A stretch of DNA of 7,391 nt from Pseudomonadota bacterium. GTDB taxonomy: Bacteria > Pseudomonadota > Alphaproteobacteria > Rhizobiales > Xanthobacteraceae. The stretch lies in contig JAEVZN010000177.1 in the NCBI GenBank assembly GCA_023392205.1, forward strand, positions 1-7,391, given 5' to 3'. The notes beneath the pieces were generated by a model. The model ran no database searches and was not told where the DNA came from. It saw nothing but the letters and a program-made list of their open reading frames with translations. Below are positions 1 through 5,872 of the stretch, piece after piece. A program made the position numbers and the translations under genes. Within the stretch, counting starts at the first letter, position 1, and every line of letters starts with the position of its first letter.

Positions 1-387
1 TTCATGCCCGGCATGGCCCTTGACCCAGTGCCATTTGATCTCGTGCGCGCCCAACGCCGCGTCGAGCCGCTGCCACAGATCGGCATTCTTGACCGGCTTC
101 TTGTCGGCGGTGCGCCAGCCATTCGTCTTCCACTTCTTGATCCACCCGGAAATGCCGTGCTGCACGTACTGACTGTCGGTATGCAGATCGACGCGGCAGG
201 GCTTTTTCAGCGCCTCGAGCGCGGAAATCGCCGCCATCAGCTCCATCCGGTTGTTGGTGGTATGCGCCTCGCCGCCGCGCAATTCCTTCTCATGCGTGCC
301 GAAGGACAGGATCGCGCCCCAGCCGCCCGGCCCCGGATTGCCGGAGCAGGCGCCGTCGGTGTGAATGATGACATGCGGCAGGCTCAC
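1..387 (-). CDS. rnhA: Ribonuclease HI, 3' end cut by the window edge
   Basis: RNase HI is a cytoplasmic enzyme that cuts the RNA strand of RNA-DNA hybrids (R-loops, primer remnants). Reading the minus strand from a GTG at 387 gives 129 residues, beginning [19 protein letters not shown] and running to KGHAGHE at the window edge. Three of the four catalytic carboxylates are visible: D11 in [12 protein letters not shown]49 in [11 protein letters not shown] and D71 in HTDSQYV. The mobile active-site loop histidine is H125 in KGHAGHE; the last aspartate should lie just outside the window. Family members are about 150 residues, so roughly 20-25 are missing. The GTG start overlaps the thrB stop codon (GTGA), which implies translational coupling as the last visible gene of the ispH-thrB-rnhA operon. 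Identity is seen directly in the motifs; only the C-terminus is unknown. Confidence 0.97.
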   Translation of the reverse strand, partial: MSLPHVIIHTDGACSGNPGPGGWGAILSFGTHEKELRGGEAHTTNNRMELMAAISALEALKKPCRVDLHTDSQYVQHGISGWIKKWKTNGWRTADKKPVKNADLWQRLDAALGAHEIKWHWVKGHAGHE

Positions 388-1361
388 GCGAGTTCCCGCG
401 CCTCGACGCCGTAATCTTGCATGCTCTGCACCTTCTGATGGAAGCGCAGCTTGCGGAAATATTCCTGCGGACTTTTGGGCCGCACCAGCGCCCCCGGCGG
501 CACGTTCAGCCAGTCGACCAGCCGGGTCAGCAGAAAGCGCATGGCGGCGCCGCGCGCCAGAAGCGGCATCGCCGCAAGTTCTGCCCCGGTCAGCGGGCGC
601 ACCTGTGCATAGGCCTGCAGCAGCGCGCGGCCCTTGGTGACGTTGTAGGAATGGTCGTTCTCGAAACACCAGGCATTCAGGCAGATGGCCACGTCATAGG
701 CCAGCATGTCGTTGCAGGCGAAATAGAAATCGATCAGCCCGGACAGTCTGTCGCCGAGGAAGAAGACATTGTCGGGGAACAGGTCGGCATGGATCACGCC
801 AGCCGGAAGATTCTGCGGCCAATCGGCCTCGAGCGCCTGCAATTCCTGTGCGATGGCCGCGCCCATCGCCGGCTGCACATCGTCTGCCCGGTCCGCGCTG
901 GCCTCGAAGAGCGGCCGCCAGCCGCCAACCGACAAGGCATTGTGCCGGTGTAACGGGAAGTCGGCGCCGGCCAGATGCAACCGCGCCAGCGCCTCTCCGA
1001 CCGCGGCGCAATGGCGCGCATCCGCGCGCCGCATCCACATGCCCTCAAGGAAGGTCACGATCGCCGCAGGCCGTCCGCACAATTCGCCGAGCGCATTGCC
1101 GTCGCGCCTTTGCACGGGCTGCGGGCAAACGATGCCGCGCGCCGCCAGATGCTCCATCAGACCCAGGAAGAACGGCAGATCGCCCTGCGCCACCCGCTTC
1201 TCGTACAGGGTGAGGATGAAATAGCCGGCCTCTGTGTGCAGCAGGAAATTCGAATTCTCGACCCCTTCGGCAATGCCCTTGTAGGACAGCACCCTGCCGA
1301 GGTCGTAGCCGGCCAGAAAAACCTCAAGGTCGTCCGTCGATACGTCCGTGTAGACGGCCAC
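384..1361 (-). CDS. thrB: Homoserine kinase, APH-fold (type II) ThrB
   Basis: This enzyme phosphorylates L-homoserine with ATP to O-phosphohomoserine, the step before threonine synthase. The 325-residue protein is of the aminoglycoside-phosphotransferase-like ThrB type found in alphaproteobacteria and pseudomonads, not the GHMP-kinase type of E. coli. Visible signatures are the opening [20 protein letters not shown], the N-lobe stretch [11 protein letters not shown] (29-39), the catalytic Brenner-type motif HADLFPDN (191-198; D193 as likely catalytic base, N198 metal-binding) and IDFYF (210-214) with D211 as the second metal ligand. The length matches the family, which is about 320. The start is GTG at 1361, chosen because a GGAG Shine-Dalgarno lies six bases upstream and the N-terminus matches the family opening. 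It begins three bases after the ispH stop and overlaps rnhA by four bases, so the three genes are very probably co-transcribed. Confidence 0.96.
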   Translation of the reverse strand: MAVYTDVSTDDLEVFLAGYDLGRVLSYKGIAEGVENSNFLLHTEAGYFILTLYEKRVAQGDLPFFLGLMEHLAARGIVCPQPVQRRDGNALGELCGRPAAIVTFLEGMWMRRADARHCAAVGEALARLHLAGADFPLHRHNALSVGGWRPLFEASADRADDVQPAMGAAIAQELQALEADWPQNLPAGVIHADLFPDNVFFLGDRLSGLIDFYFACNDMLAYDVAICLNAWCFENDHSYNVTKGRALLQAYAQVRPLTGAELAAMPLLARGAAMRFLLTRLVDWLNVPPGALVRPKSPQEYFRKLRFHQKVQSMQDYGVEARELA

Positions 1362-1364
1362 CCC

Positions 1365-2363
1365 TCACTCCGCGGCTTGGGTTTGCCGCAGCGGACGCGG
1401 CAGCGGAAAGAACACATCTTCCTCGGCCGCCGACCGGGTCTCGACCTCGAGGCGATAGCGGGCCGCGAATGCGTCCATGATCTCCTCCACCAGCACCTCG
1501 GGCGCCGAGGCTCCGGCGGTGAGCCCGAGCGAGGAGATCGCCCCAAATATGCTCCAGTCGATATCGGCCGCACGCTGCACCAGGATCGCGACCGGACAGC
1601 CGGACTGGAGCGCCACCTCCTTCAATCGCTGGGAATTCGACGAATTCGGCGCACCGACCACGATCATCGCCTCGACCAGCGGCGCGACGACCTTCACGGC
1701 CTCCTGCCGGTTGGTGGTCGCGTAGCAGATGTCTTCCTTCTGCGGGCCGACGATATCGGGAAAACGCTCCTTCAGCGCCGTCACGATGCCGGCCGTCTCC
1801 CCGATCGACAGCGTGGTCTGCGTGACATAGGCGAGATTGGAGGCGTCCCTCGGGACGAAGCGCCTGACATCGTCCTGCGATTCCAGCAGCGTGATGCTGC
1901 CGTCGGGCAATTGTCCCATTGTACCAACAACTTCCGGATGTCCGGCGTGGCCGATCAGCACAATCTCGCGGCCGCGGCGGAAATGGATTTCCGCCTCCCG
2001 GTGCACCTTCGTGACCAGCGGACAGGTGGCATCGAGGGTGAAGAAGTTGCGCAACTGGGCCTGCGCCGGCACCGATTTCGGCACCCCATGCGCGGAGAAG
2101 ACCACGGGCGCGCCGGTCTGCGGGATTTCGTCCAGCTCCTCGACAAAGATCGCGCCTTTGGCCTTCAGGCTTTCGACCACGTAGCGGTTATGGACGATCT
2201 CGTGACGCACATAGACCGGGGGGCCGTACAATTGCAGGGCGCGCTCGACCGAATCGACAGCCCGCACCACTCCGGCGCAAAAGCCGCGCGGCGAGCATAA
2301 GATAACCCTGAGTGGCCGCAGCTTCTCGCCGTCCGGTCGGGCGTCAATGCCGGTCATGGACAT
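1365..2363 (-). CDS. ispH: 4-hydroxy-3-methylbut-2-enyl diphosphate reductase (IspH/LytB)
   Basis: IspH is a cytoplasmic [4Fe-4S] enzyme that reduces HMBPP to isopentenyl and dimethylallyl diphosphate, the final step of the MEP pathway. The 332-residue product has the three cluster cysteines: C29 in [10 protein letters not shown]114 in [10 protein letters not shown] and C213 in ICYATTNRQ. Substrate-binding residues are also present: H58 in [10 protein letters not shown]92 in FSAHGVP, H142 and E144 in GHAGHPE, T183 region of TQTTLS, the SSN triplet at 241-243 and S286 in GASAPE. Everything expected is intact, so it should be active. The ATG at 2363 has no strong Shine-Dalgarno; a second in-frame ATG at 2357 is possible and changes only two residues. 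It is the first gene of the minus-strand operon, divergent from the lipoprotein gene. Electrons should come from flavodoxin or ferredoxin encoded elsewhere. Confidence 0.97.
   Translation of the reverse strand: MSMTGIDARPDGEKLRPLRVILCSPRGFCAGVVRAVDSVERALQLYGPPVYVRHEIVHNRYVVESLKAKGAIFVEELDEIPQTGAPVVFSAHGVPKSVPAQAQLRNFFTLDATCPLVTKVHREAEIHFRRGREIVLIGHAGHPEVVGTMGQLPDGSITLLESQDDVRRFVPRDASNLAYVTQTTLSIGETAGIVTALKERFPDIVGPQKEDICYATTNRQEAVKVVAPLVEAMIVVGAPNSSNSQRLKEVALQSGCPVAILVQRAADIDWSIFGAISSLGLTAGASAPEVLVEEIMDAFAARYRLEVETRSAAEEDVFFPLPRPLRQTQAAE
1368..1371 (-). promoter_or_regulatory. Shine-Dalgarno of thrB inside the ispH end
   Basis: Reading the minus strand, GGAG is followed by six bases and then the GTG start codon of thrB at 1361. 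It lies in the last codons of ispH, so a ribosome finishing ispH is already on the thrB start. This site decides in favour of the GTG start. Confidence 0.7.
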
Positions 2364-2411
2364 TCATTCATCACGTGTTCAATGCACGACATGGGGGCCG
2401 TGGCTGTTCGA

Positions 2412-2417
2412 AGTCAA
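2412..2417 (-). promoter_or_regulatory. Weak candidate -35 element for ispH operon
   Basis: The minus strand reads TTGACT here, which agrees with the TTGAC core of a housekeeping sigma factor -35 element. It is about 50 bases upstream of the ispH start. No good -10 hexamer is seen 16-18 bases downstream (CCATGT and CATGTC are poor), so this is only a suggestion for where the ispH-thrB-rnhA promoter sits. Confidence 0.2.
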
Positions 2418-2424
2418 GGCATGG

Positions 2425-2443
2425 CAATCGACTTAATCGATTG
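2425..2443. promoter_or_regulatory. Perfect inverted repeat in the ispH/lipoprotein divergent region
   Basis: CAATCGA, five bases (CTTAA), then TCGATTG: two exact 7-base arms making a 19-base AT-rich dyad, which stands out in a GC-rich neighbourhood. It covers the candidate -35 element of the plus-strand promoter at 2428-2456 and lies upstream of ispH on the other strand. The geometry fits a dimeric repressor operator, but the binding protein cannot be named and the function is inference. Confidence 0.4.
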
Positions 2444-2456
2444 GAAAAGCTATCAT
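2428..2456 (+). promoter_or_regulatory. Candidate promoter of the CXXC lipoprotein gene
   Basis: A -35-like TCGACT (2428-2433) and a -10-like TATCAT (2451-2456, five of six consensus bases) are separated by 17 bases. Transcription would start near 2463, leaving about 33 bases of untranslated leader before the ATG at 2496. The inverted repeat at 2425-2443 overlaps the -35 element. Confidence 0.4.
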
Positions 2457-2495
2457 GGTCTTATGGTCCGTCGGATCGGACCGCGGGGCTGTGAC

Positions 2496-2954
2496 ATGAG
2501 CAAGACTGCGCTTGCTGCCAATCACCTGAAATTGTTCGCGGCCGCTCTGCTGGCGGCGACGCTTGGCGGCTGCGCCGGCGGCAGCGTCAGCCATTACGGC
2601 GAGCAGAACCATGCCGGCCCCGGACCGATGTCCGGCATGTCCAGCCAGGCCTTTGCCGATCAGGTTTATCTCGACGGCACCGGCCCCTCGGCCCGCCGGG
2701 CCAGGGTCGAAACCGCGCCCGTCCGCCGAATCGCGGCGGAACCGAACACATCCGGCGTCACCCGCCCGGTGGTGAATTCCCGCCCGCTGGCTATCGAGCG
2801 CGATCCGGCACCCCAGCAGATCTCGGCCAGCACGACAGGCTCGCGCTCGGCGACGACGGACGCCAACAAGCCCTTCACCGACCAATGGTGGGAGAAGGAG
2901 CGTCTGGCCGATGCCCGCCTGAAATCGCGGATGAATATCTGCCGCGGCTGCTGA
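2496..2954 (+). CDS. Small secreted lipoprotein with C-terminal CXXC, function unknown
   Basis: I do not recognise a named family. From the ATG at 2496 the product is 152 residues. It has a short basic N-terminus, a hydrophobic stretch (about 11-23) and a lipobox LGGC ending in C26, so signal peptidase II processing and lipidation are expected. A27 and G28 follow, with no aspartate at +2, which would favour outer-membrane sorting under the E. coli rule. Residues 27-125 are rich in Gly, Ser, Pro, Thr and Arg and look disordered. The end is different: FTDQWWEKERLADARLKSRM resembles a short amphipathic helix, and the last residues are ICRGC, a CXXC motif (C149, C152) at the very terminus. An upstream in-frame ATG at 2382 is rejected because it would bury the signal sequence. 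The Shine-Dalgarno is weak (GGGG, eight bases upstream). Lipoprotein status is well supported; the role is unknown. Confidence 0.8.
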   Translation: MSKTALAANHLKLFAAALLAATLGGCAGGSVSHYGEQNHAGPGPMSGMSSQAFADQVYLDGTGPSARRARVETAPVRRIAAEPNTSGVTRPVVNSRPLAIERDPAPQQISASTTGSRSATTDANKPFTDQWWEKERLADARLKSRMNICRGC

Positions 2955-2976
2955 TCCGCCGGACTCTACTTTCCCG

Positions 2977-2994
2977 GGCCAGTGCCGACTGGCC
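2977..2994 (+). terminator. Hairpin after the lipoprotein gene, possible terminator
   Basis: GGCCAGT, a GCCG loop, then ACTGGCC form a perfect 7-base-pair stem 22 bases after the lipoprotein stop codon. No U-tract follows, so it is a weak intrinsic terminator at best. It ends just before the candidate trcR -35 element. Confidence 0.3.
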
Positions 2995-2996
2995 GG

Positions 2997-3025
2997 TTGC
3001 CCGCCGCCGCCCGGACGCCTATATT
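2997..3025 (+). promoter_or_regulatory. Candidate promoter of trcR
   Basis: TTGCCC (2997-3002) and TATATT (3020-3025) are spaced by 17 bases, a good sigma70-type arrangement and AT-rich compared with its surroundings. Transcription would begin near 3032, giving a leader of about 84 bases before the trcR ATG. A GANTC site (GACTC, 2962-2966), the target of the cell-cycle methyltransferase CcrM in alphaproteobacteria, lies about 30 bases upstream of the -35 element. Confidence 0.5.
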
Positions 3026-3073
3026 CCGCGTAATTCCTGTCATCCCCGATGACGATCTGCTTCGCCTTTCCTT

Positions 3074-3095
3074 TTCGCCCCGACGGGCGGGCGAA
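3074..3095 (+). promoter_or_regulatory. Hairpin in the trcR leader
   Basis: TTCGCCC (3074-3080) and GGGCGAA (3089-3095) form a perfect 7-base-pair stem with an 8-base loop. The stem ends five bases before the Shine-Dalgarno at 3101. It could shape ribosome access or leader stability; this is inference, and a chance GC-rich stem is possible. Confidence 0.3.
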
Positions 3096-3100
3096 GCGCG

Positions 3101-3107
3101 AAGGAGA
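3101..3107 (+). promoter_or_regulatory. Strong Shine-Dalgarno of trcR
   Basis: AAGGAGA is followed by eight bases and the ATG at 3116. It selects this start over the in-frame ATG at 3134, although the latter has its own weaker AGGAAG. Confidence 0.8.
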
Positions 3108-3115
3108 CTTTTGCC

Positions 3116-3823
3116 ATGCAGGAAGCGCCGCTGATGCCCAAAGCCACTGCCGTGTGGCTGGTGGAGAATACTGCCCTGTCGTTCGACCAGATTGCGGACT
3201 TCTGCAAACTGCATCCGCTTGAAGTGAAGGCCATTGCCGACGGCGATTCCGCGCAGGGCATCAAGGGCATGGATCCGATCCAGACCGGCCAGTTGACGCG
3301 CGACGAGATCGAGCGCGCGGAAAAAGACTCCAGCCAGCATCTCAAGCTCGCCGACCGCAAGGTGCGCGTGCCCGAACAGAAGACGAAGCGCGGCCCCCGT
3401 TATACGCCCGTGTCGCGCCGGCAGGACCGTCCGAACGCGATCCTCTGGCTGCTGCGCAATCATCCCGAATTGAAGGACAGCCAGATCATGCGTCTGGCCG
3501 GAACCACGAAATCCACCATCCAGAGCATTCGCGAGCGCTCGCACTGGAACGCGCCTAACCTGTCGCCGCTAGATCCGGTGACGCTCGGCCTGTGCACGCA
3601 GATCGACCTCGACATGCAGGTCGCCAAGGCCGCCAAGGAAAAGCCGGCGCCGTCCGAGCACGAGCGTGTCACGCTGCTGCCTGCCTCCGTCACCACGGCG
3701 CCGGAGCAGGATCACAACACCGAGGAGACGCGGGCGCAATCGAAGCAGCAGGACGACGCCGATGTGAGCGCGGTATTCGCGAAGCTCAAGAAAATCGGCG
3801 GCACCAAGCCGGAAGACGAGTAA
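3116..3823 (+). CDS. trcR: Cell-cycle transcriptional regulator TrcR (DUF1013)
   Basis: The 235-residue protein matches the DUF1013 family, now usually annotated TrcR, an alphaproteobacterial regulator linked to cell-cycle transcription and reported to act with RNA polymerase (family knowledge from memory). Two helix-turn-helix-like segments are visible. One is at 14-45, beginning WLVENTALSFDQIADFC and ending near VKAIADG; the other is at about 105-143, containing ILWLLRNHPELKDSQIM, LAGTTKSTIQSIRERSHW. Between them is a basic, proline-containing linker (80-105, KVRVPEQKTKRGPRYTPVSR). The tail after 170 is charged and probably disordered, ending in a short KLKKIGGTKPEDE segment. No signal peptide or membrane segment is seen. 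The gene has its own promoter and strong ribosome binding site, and converges with the Bug gene downstream. The family call is firm; the mechanism is inferred from relatives. Confidence 0.9.
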   Translation: MQEAPLMPKATAVWLVENTALSFDQIADFCKLHPLEVKAIADGDSAQGIKGMDPIQTGQLTRDEIERAEKDSSQHLKLADRKVRVPEQKTKRGPRYTPVSRRQDRPNAILWLLRNHPELKDSQIMRLAGTTKSTIQSIRERSHWNAPNLSPLDPVTLGLCTQIDLDMQVAKAAKEKPAPSEHERVTLLPASVTTAPEQDHNTEETRAQSKQQDDADVSAVFAKLKKIGGTKPEDE

Positions 3824-3832
3824 CGGCGCAGC

Positions 3833-3889
3833 GCAGCGCGATCTGGCACCGGCCGGTCGGTCCGGCCGGGCCAGTATCTCTGGCGCTGC
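3833..3889. terminator. Nested bidirectional hairpin between convergent genes
   Basis: The inner part pairs CCGGCCGG (3849-3856) with CCGGCCGG (3862-3869) around a 5-base loop, extended by CTGGC/GCCAG with one bulged A (3843-3874). An outer pair, GCAGCGC (3833-3839) with GCGCTGC (3883-3889), encloses it. It sits 9 bases after the trcR stop and 7 bases from the end of the opposing Bug gene, so it could stop transcription from both sides. It lacks a clear U-tract on either strand. Confidence 0.6.
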
Positions 3890-3896
3890 ACTCGCT

Positions 3897-4871
3897 TCAG
3901 TCGACCGCGAGATTTCCTTTTTCGACGGTCTGCGACCACACCTTGGCTTCCGCCGCGGCATTGCGGGCGAACACGTCCGGTGCTTCTCCGCCGGGAAGGA
4001 AGCCCATCTCGTCCAGCCGCTTGGCAACGGCCGGATCGGCCAAAGCGGTCTTCACCGCAGCGTGCAGGCGCGCGACGATCTCGGGCGGTGTGCCTTTCGG
4101 CGCCGCAAGTCCCCACCAGTTCTCCGCGACATAGCCTGGAACGCCGCTTTCGCTGGCGGTCGGCAGATCCGGCAGATTTGGCAGGCGCTGTTCCGATGCG
4201 ACGGCGAGCGCCACCGCCTTGCCGCCTTCGACAAAGCCGCGACCGACGCCCCAGCCCGCGAGATAAAGCTGCACATCGTTTGTGATCAGCGCCTGCATGG
4301 CCGGCGGCGCGCCGCGATAGGCGACATGCACGATGTCGATGCCGGTCATCTGCTTCAGGCGCTCGACCGCCAGATGCGGCGTCGTGCCGACGCTGGGCGA
4401 CGCATAGCTCATCTTGCCGGGATTGGCCTTCGCATAGGCTACGAATTCACCGAGCGACTTCGCTGGCACCGACGGGTTCATGTACATCACCGACGGCACC
4501 ACAGCGACGCGGGTGATCGGGACGAAAGCCTCGAGCGGATCGAAGCGCGACTTCGGGAACATGAACTGGTTGATGACGAAATTGTTGGTCGCACCCATCA
4601 TCAGTGTGTGGCCATCGGGCTTCGCTGTCGCCACCGCATTGGCGCCGATCATCCCGCCGCCGCCGCCGCGCGCTTCGATGACCAGAGGCTGGCCCAGCGC
4701 CTTCTCCATCGGTTCCGACAGGAGGCGGATGATCACGTCGCCCGCACCGCCCGCGGCATAGGGCACGATCACCGTCACCGGCCGTTCTGGAAAATTCGCA
4801 CGCGCAACATGCGGCAAGGCGAGCGTGGCTGCGGCGGATAGCAGGAAGGTACGTCTGTTGAATGCAGGCAT
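3897..4871 (-). CDS. Bug/TctC-family tripartite tricarboxylate transporter substrate-binding protein
   Basis: This is a periplasmic solute-binding protein of the Bug (TctC) family, whose members bind carboxylates, amino acids or other small organic ligands. The 324-residue length is typical. The N-terminus has a Tat-like twin-arginine signal (NRRTFLLS, residues 5-12), a hydrophobic core and a likely cleavage after ARA at residue 25. Family motifs follow in order: VIVPYAAGGAGD (34-45), the ligand loop EARGGGGGMIGA (66-77), SYASPSVGTTPHLAVERL (155-172), VAYRGAPPAM (183-192) and LPTASESGVPGY (236-247) with NWWGLAAPKGTP after it. No tctA/tctB membrane genes are present in the window, so it is an orphan or uses a distant permease; many Bug proteins are like this. 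It lies 13 bases after the MBL hydrolase gene with an AGGAG Shine-Dalgarno in the gap, so the two form an operon. The ligand cannot be predicted. Confidence 0.93.
   Translation of the reverse strand: MPAFNRRTFLLSAAATLALPHVARANFPERPVTVIVPYAAGGAGDVIIRLLSEPMEKALGQPLVIEARGGGGGMIGANAVATAKPDGHTLMMGATNNFVINQFMFPKSRFDPLEAFVPITRVAVVPSVMYMNPSVPAKSLGEFVAYAKANPGKMSYASPSVGTTPHLAVERLKQMTGIDIVHVAYRGAPPAMQALITNDVQLYLAGWGVGRGFVEGGKAVALAVASEQRLPNLPDLPTASESGVPGYVAENWWGLAAPKGTPPEIVARLHAAVKTALADPAVAKRLDEMGFLPGGEAPDVFARNAAAEAKVWSQTVEKGNLAVD
4654..4668. repeat. (CCG)5 trinucleotide run inside the Bug gene
   Basis: Five CCG units on the plus strand encode five consecutive glycines (residues 69-73) in the protein read from the minus strand. 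They replace the usual GAGG-type ligand loop of the family. The run could expand or contract in frame. Confidence 0.6.
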
Positions 4872-4878
4872 GGTGCTG

Positions 4879-4883
4879 CTCCT
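4879..4883 (-). promoter_or_regulatory. Shine-Dalgarno of the Bug gene
   Basis: AGGAG on the minus strand with seven bases to the ATG at 4871. It lies in the 13-base gap after the MBL hydrolase stop codon and fixes the Bug start. Confidence 0.75.
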
Positions 4884-4884
4884 G

Positions 4885-5778
4885 TCAGAGATCGATACGC
4901 ATCAGGTCGTGGGCGATGCGCAGCGGCCCCCGGTAGACGCTGCGGATTTCGGAAACGAAGGCGTCGATCTGCTGTGGTCCCATCAGATCGACCGGAAGAT
5001 GCTTGCCGGCGGCGCGCTTGAGCACCGGGCTCAGTGAATCCACGTGACCGATATGGGTCGCGACCAATTCCTTCACACCGGCCGCGACGGCAAGCTTGCC
5101 GAGATCGTGCGGACTTGTATGCGAGAAGGTGCCGACTTTCGATTGCCGCCTGTGTTCGATAAATGCTTCGGTGAAGGTGCATTCGTGGATGAGCAGGTCG
5201 GCGTCCTGCGACAATGTCAGGATATTGTCGCAGGGCGCGGTGTCGCCGGAAAAGACGACCACCTTGCCCTCGGCCTCAATGCGAAATCCGAAACAGGGCG
5301 AGATGTCCTCCGGAATGTGATCCATCAGCGCCGCGGTGACGCGCAATTCGCCGTCATCATGGATCACGCCGTCCGCATATTCGCGCACCACGGGGCGTAT
5401 CGCCTCCATATTGGCCTGCCGCGCCGGATAGGCGCTGCGCGCGCGGATGTCGGCATCGAAGGCCCCGTTCTCGAACAGATGCCCGACCATCTTCTTTGTG
5501 CCGGCAGGTCCCGTGATGTTGAGCGCGCCATTGCGGCCGAGGATCCATCCGGAGATCACGAAGAACGGCAATTCGCAGACATGGTCATGATGCAGATGGG
5601 TGATGAACAGGTCGCCGATAGCGGCCGGATTGACGTCGGCACGCATCATCTGGCGGGTCGCGCCATGCCCGCAATCGAGCATCACCTGACGGCCGCTCTC
5701 GAGCGTGATCAGGATCGCGGTGTGGCAGCGGTCGGGGTCGGGCAGCGCCGCGCCGGTGCCGAGCATCAGAATTCGCAT
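4885..5778 (-). CDS. MBL-fold metallo-hydrolase, RNase Z/arylsulfatase-like (COG1234 type)
   Basis: A zinc-dependent metallo-beta-lactamase-fold hydrolase of 297 residues, probably cytoplasmic as no signal peptide is seen. The start at 5778 gives the classic opening MRILMLGTGAALPDPDRCHT and has a GGAGG ribosome binding site six bases upstream; an in-frame ATG at 5826 is rejected. Metal-binding motifs are complete: HLHHDH (61-66), MDH with H153, FSGDT with D179, and THIGH (241-245). HECTF (198-202) and FSHTSPHDLGKLA (219-231) resemble the tail of RNase Z-like and AtsA-like enzymes. It lacks the extended exosite arm expected of true tRNA-processing RNase Z, as far as can be judged by eye, so a small-molecule ester, sulfate ester or lactone substrate is more likely. 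It is first in an operon with the Bug binding protein and divergent from the LysR gene, which suggests it acts on the transported compound. Confidence 0.88.
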   Translation of the reverse strand: MRILMLGTGAALPDPDRCHTAILITLESGRQVMLDCGHGATRQMMRADVNPAAIGDLFITHLHHDHVCELPFFVISGWILGRNGALNITGPAGTKKMVGHLFENGAFDADIRARSAYPARQANMEAIRPVVREYADGVIHDDGELRVTAALMDHIPEDISPCFGFRIEAEGKVVVFSGDTAPCDNILTLSQDADLLIHECTFTEAFIEHRRQSKVGTFSHTSPHDLGKLAVAAGVKELVATHIGHVDSLSPVLKRAAGKHLPVDLMGPQQIDAFVSEIRSVYRGPLRIAHDLMRIDL

Positions 5779-5784
5779 CGAGAG

Positions 5785-5789
5785 CCTCC
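5785..5789 (-). promoter_or_regulatory. Strong Shine-Dalgarno of the MBL hydrolase
   Basis: GGAGG on the minus strand, six bases before the ATG at 5778. It rules out the longer reading from 5826. Confidence 0.8.
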
Positions 5790-5815
5790 GGGTTCGAGGC
5801 TCATTGTGGAACCCG
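5789..5815. promoter_or_regulatory. Inverted repeat in the LysR/MBL divergent region, possible operator
   Basis: CGGGTTC and GAACCCG are exact 7-base arms separated by 13 bases. The repeat abuts the MBL ribosome binding site. It could be a site for the divergent LysR protein, or in the MBL mRNA a hairpin next to the Shine-Dalgarno. A clear T-N11-A LysR box was not found, so the role is open. Confidence 0.35.
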
Positions 5816-5872
5816 TACGTCATCAATGAAATTCGAACTTTGCTATGGAGTGATAATCTGCTGGAATATCGG

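Noticed and set aside
975..2300. Long plus-strand open frame of 441 codons antisense to thrB and ispH
   Set aside because: It is the complement of two clearly functional genes; it has no domain-like pattern, is rich in Arg/His/Asp as expected for a GC-rich shadow frame, and starts inside thrB without a ribosome binding site.
2382..2495. N-terminal extension of the lipoprotein to an ATG at 2382
   Set aside because: It would place 38 mostly polar residues before the signal sequence and put the likely promoter within the gene.
2966..3544. Minus-strand open frame of 192 codons over trcR
   Set aside because: trcR on the plus strand is a conserved family with promoter and ribosome binding site; the antisense frame has no support.
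4062..4841. Plus-strand open frame of 259 codons antisense to the Bug gene
   Set aside because: Arg/His-rich shadow with no family features, while the minus strand encodes all Bug motifs.
5779..5826. N-terminal extension of the MBL hydrolase to an ATG at 5826
   Set aside because: The GGAGG ribosome binding site and the family opening MRILMLGTG point to 5778; the extension covers the regulatory repeat.
5044..5829. Plus-strand open frame of 261 codons antisense to the MBL hydrolase
   Set aside because: The opposite strand carries the full metal-binding motif set and a strong Shine-Dalgarno; this frame shows no recognisable motif.
5705..5872. Upstream extension of the LysR open frame
   Set aside because: It overlaps the start of the divergent MBL gene and the encoded residues do not resemble a LysR N-terminus.
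5816..5872. Search for a canonical T-N11-A LysR box and full promoters
   Set aside because: A GATAAT at 5852-5857 resembles a -10, but no -35 at proper spacing and no convincing T-N11-A dyad could be found by eye.
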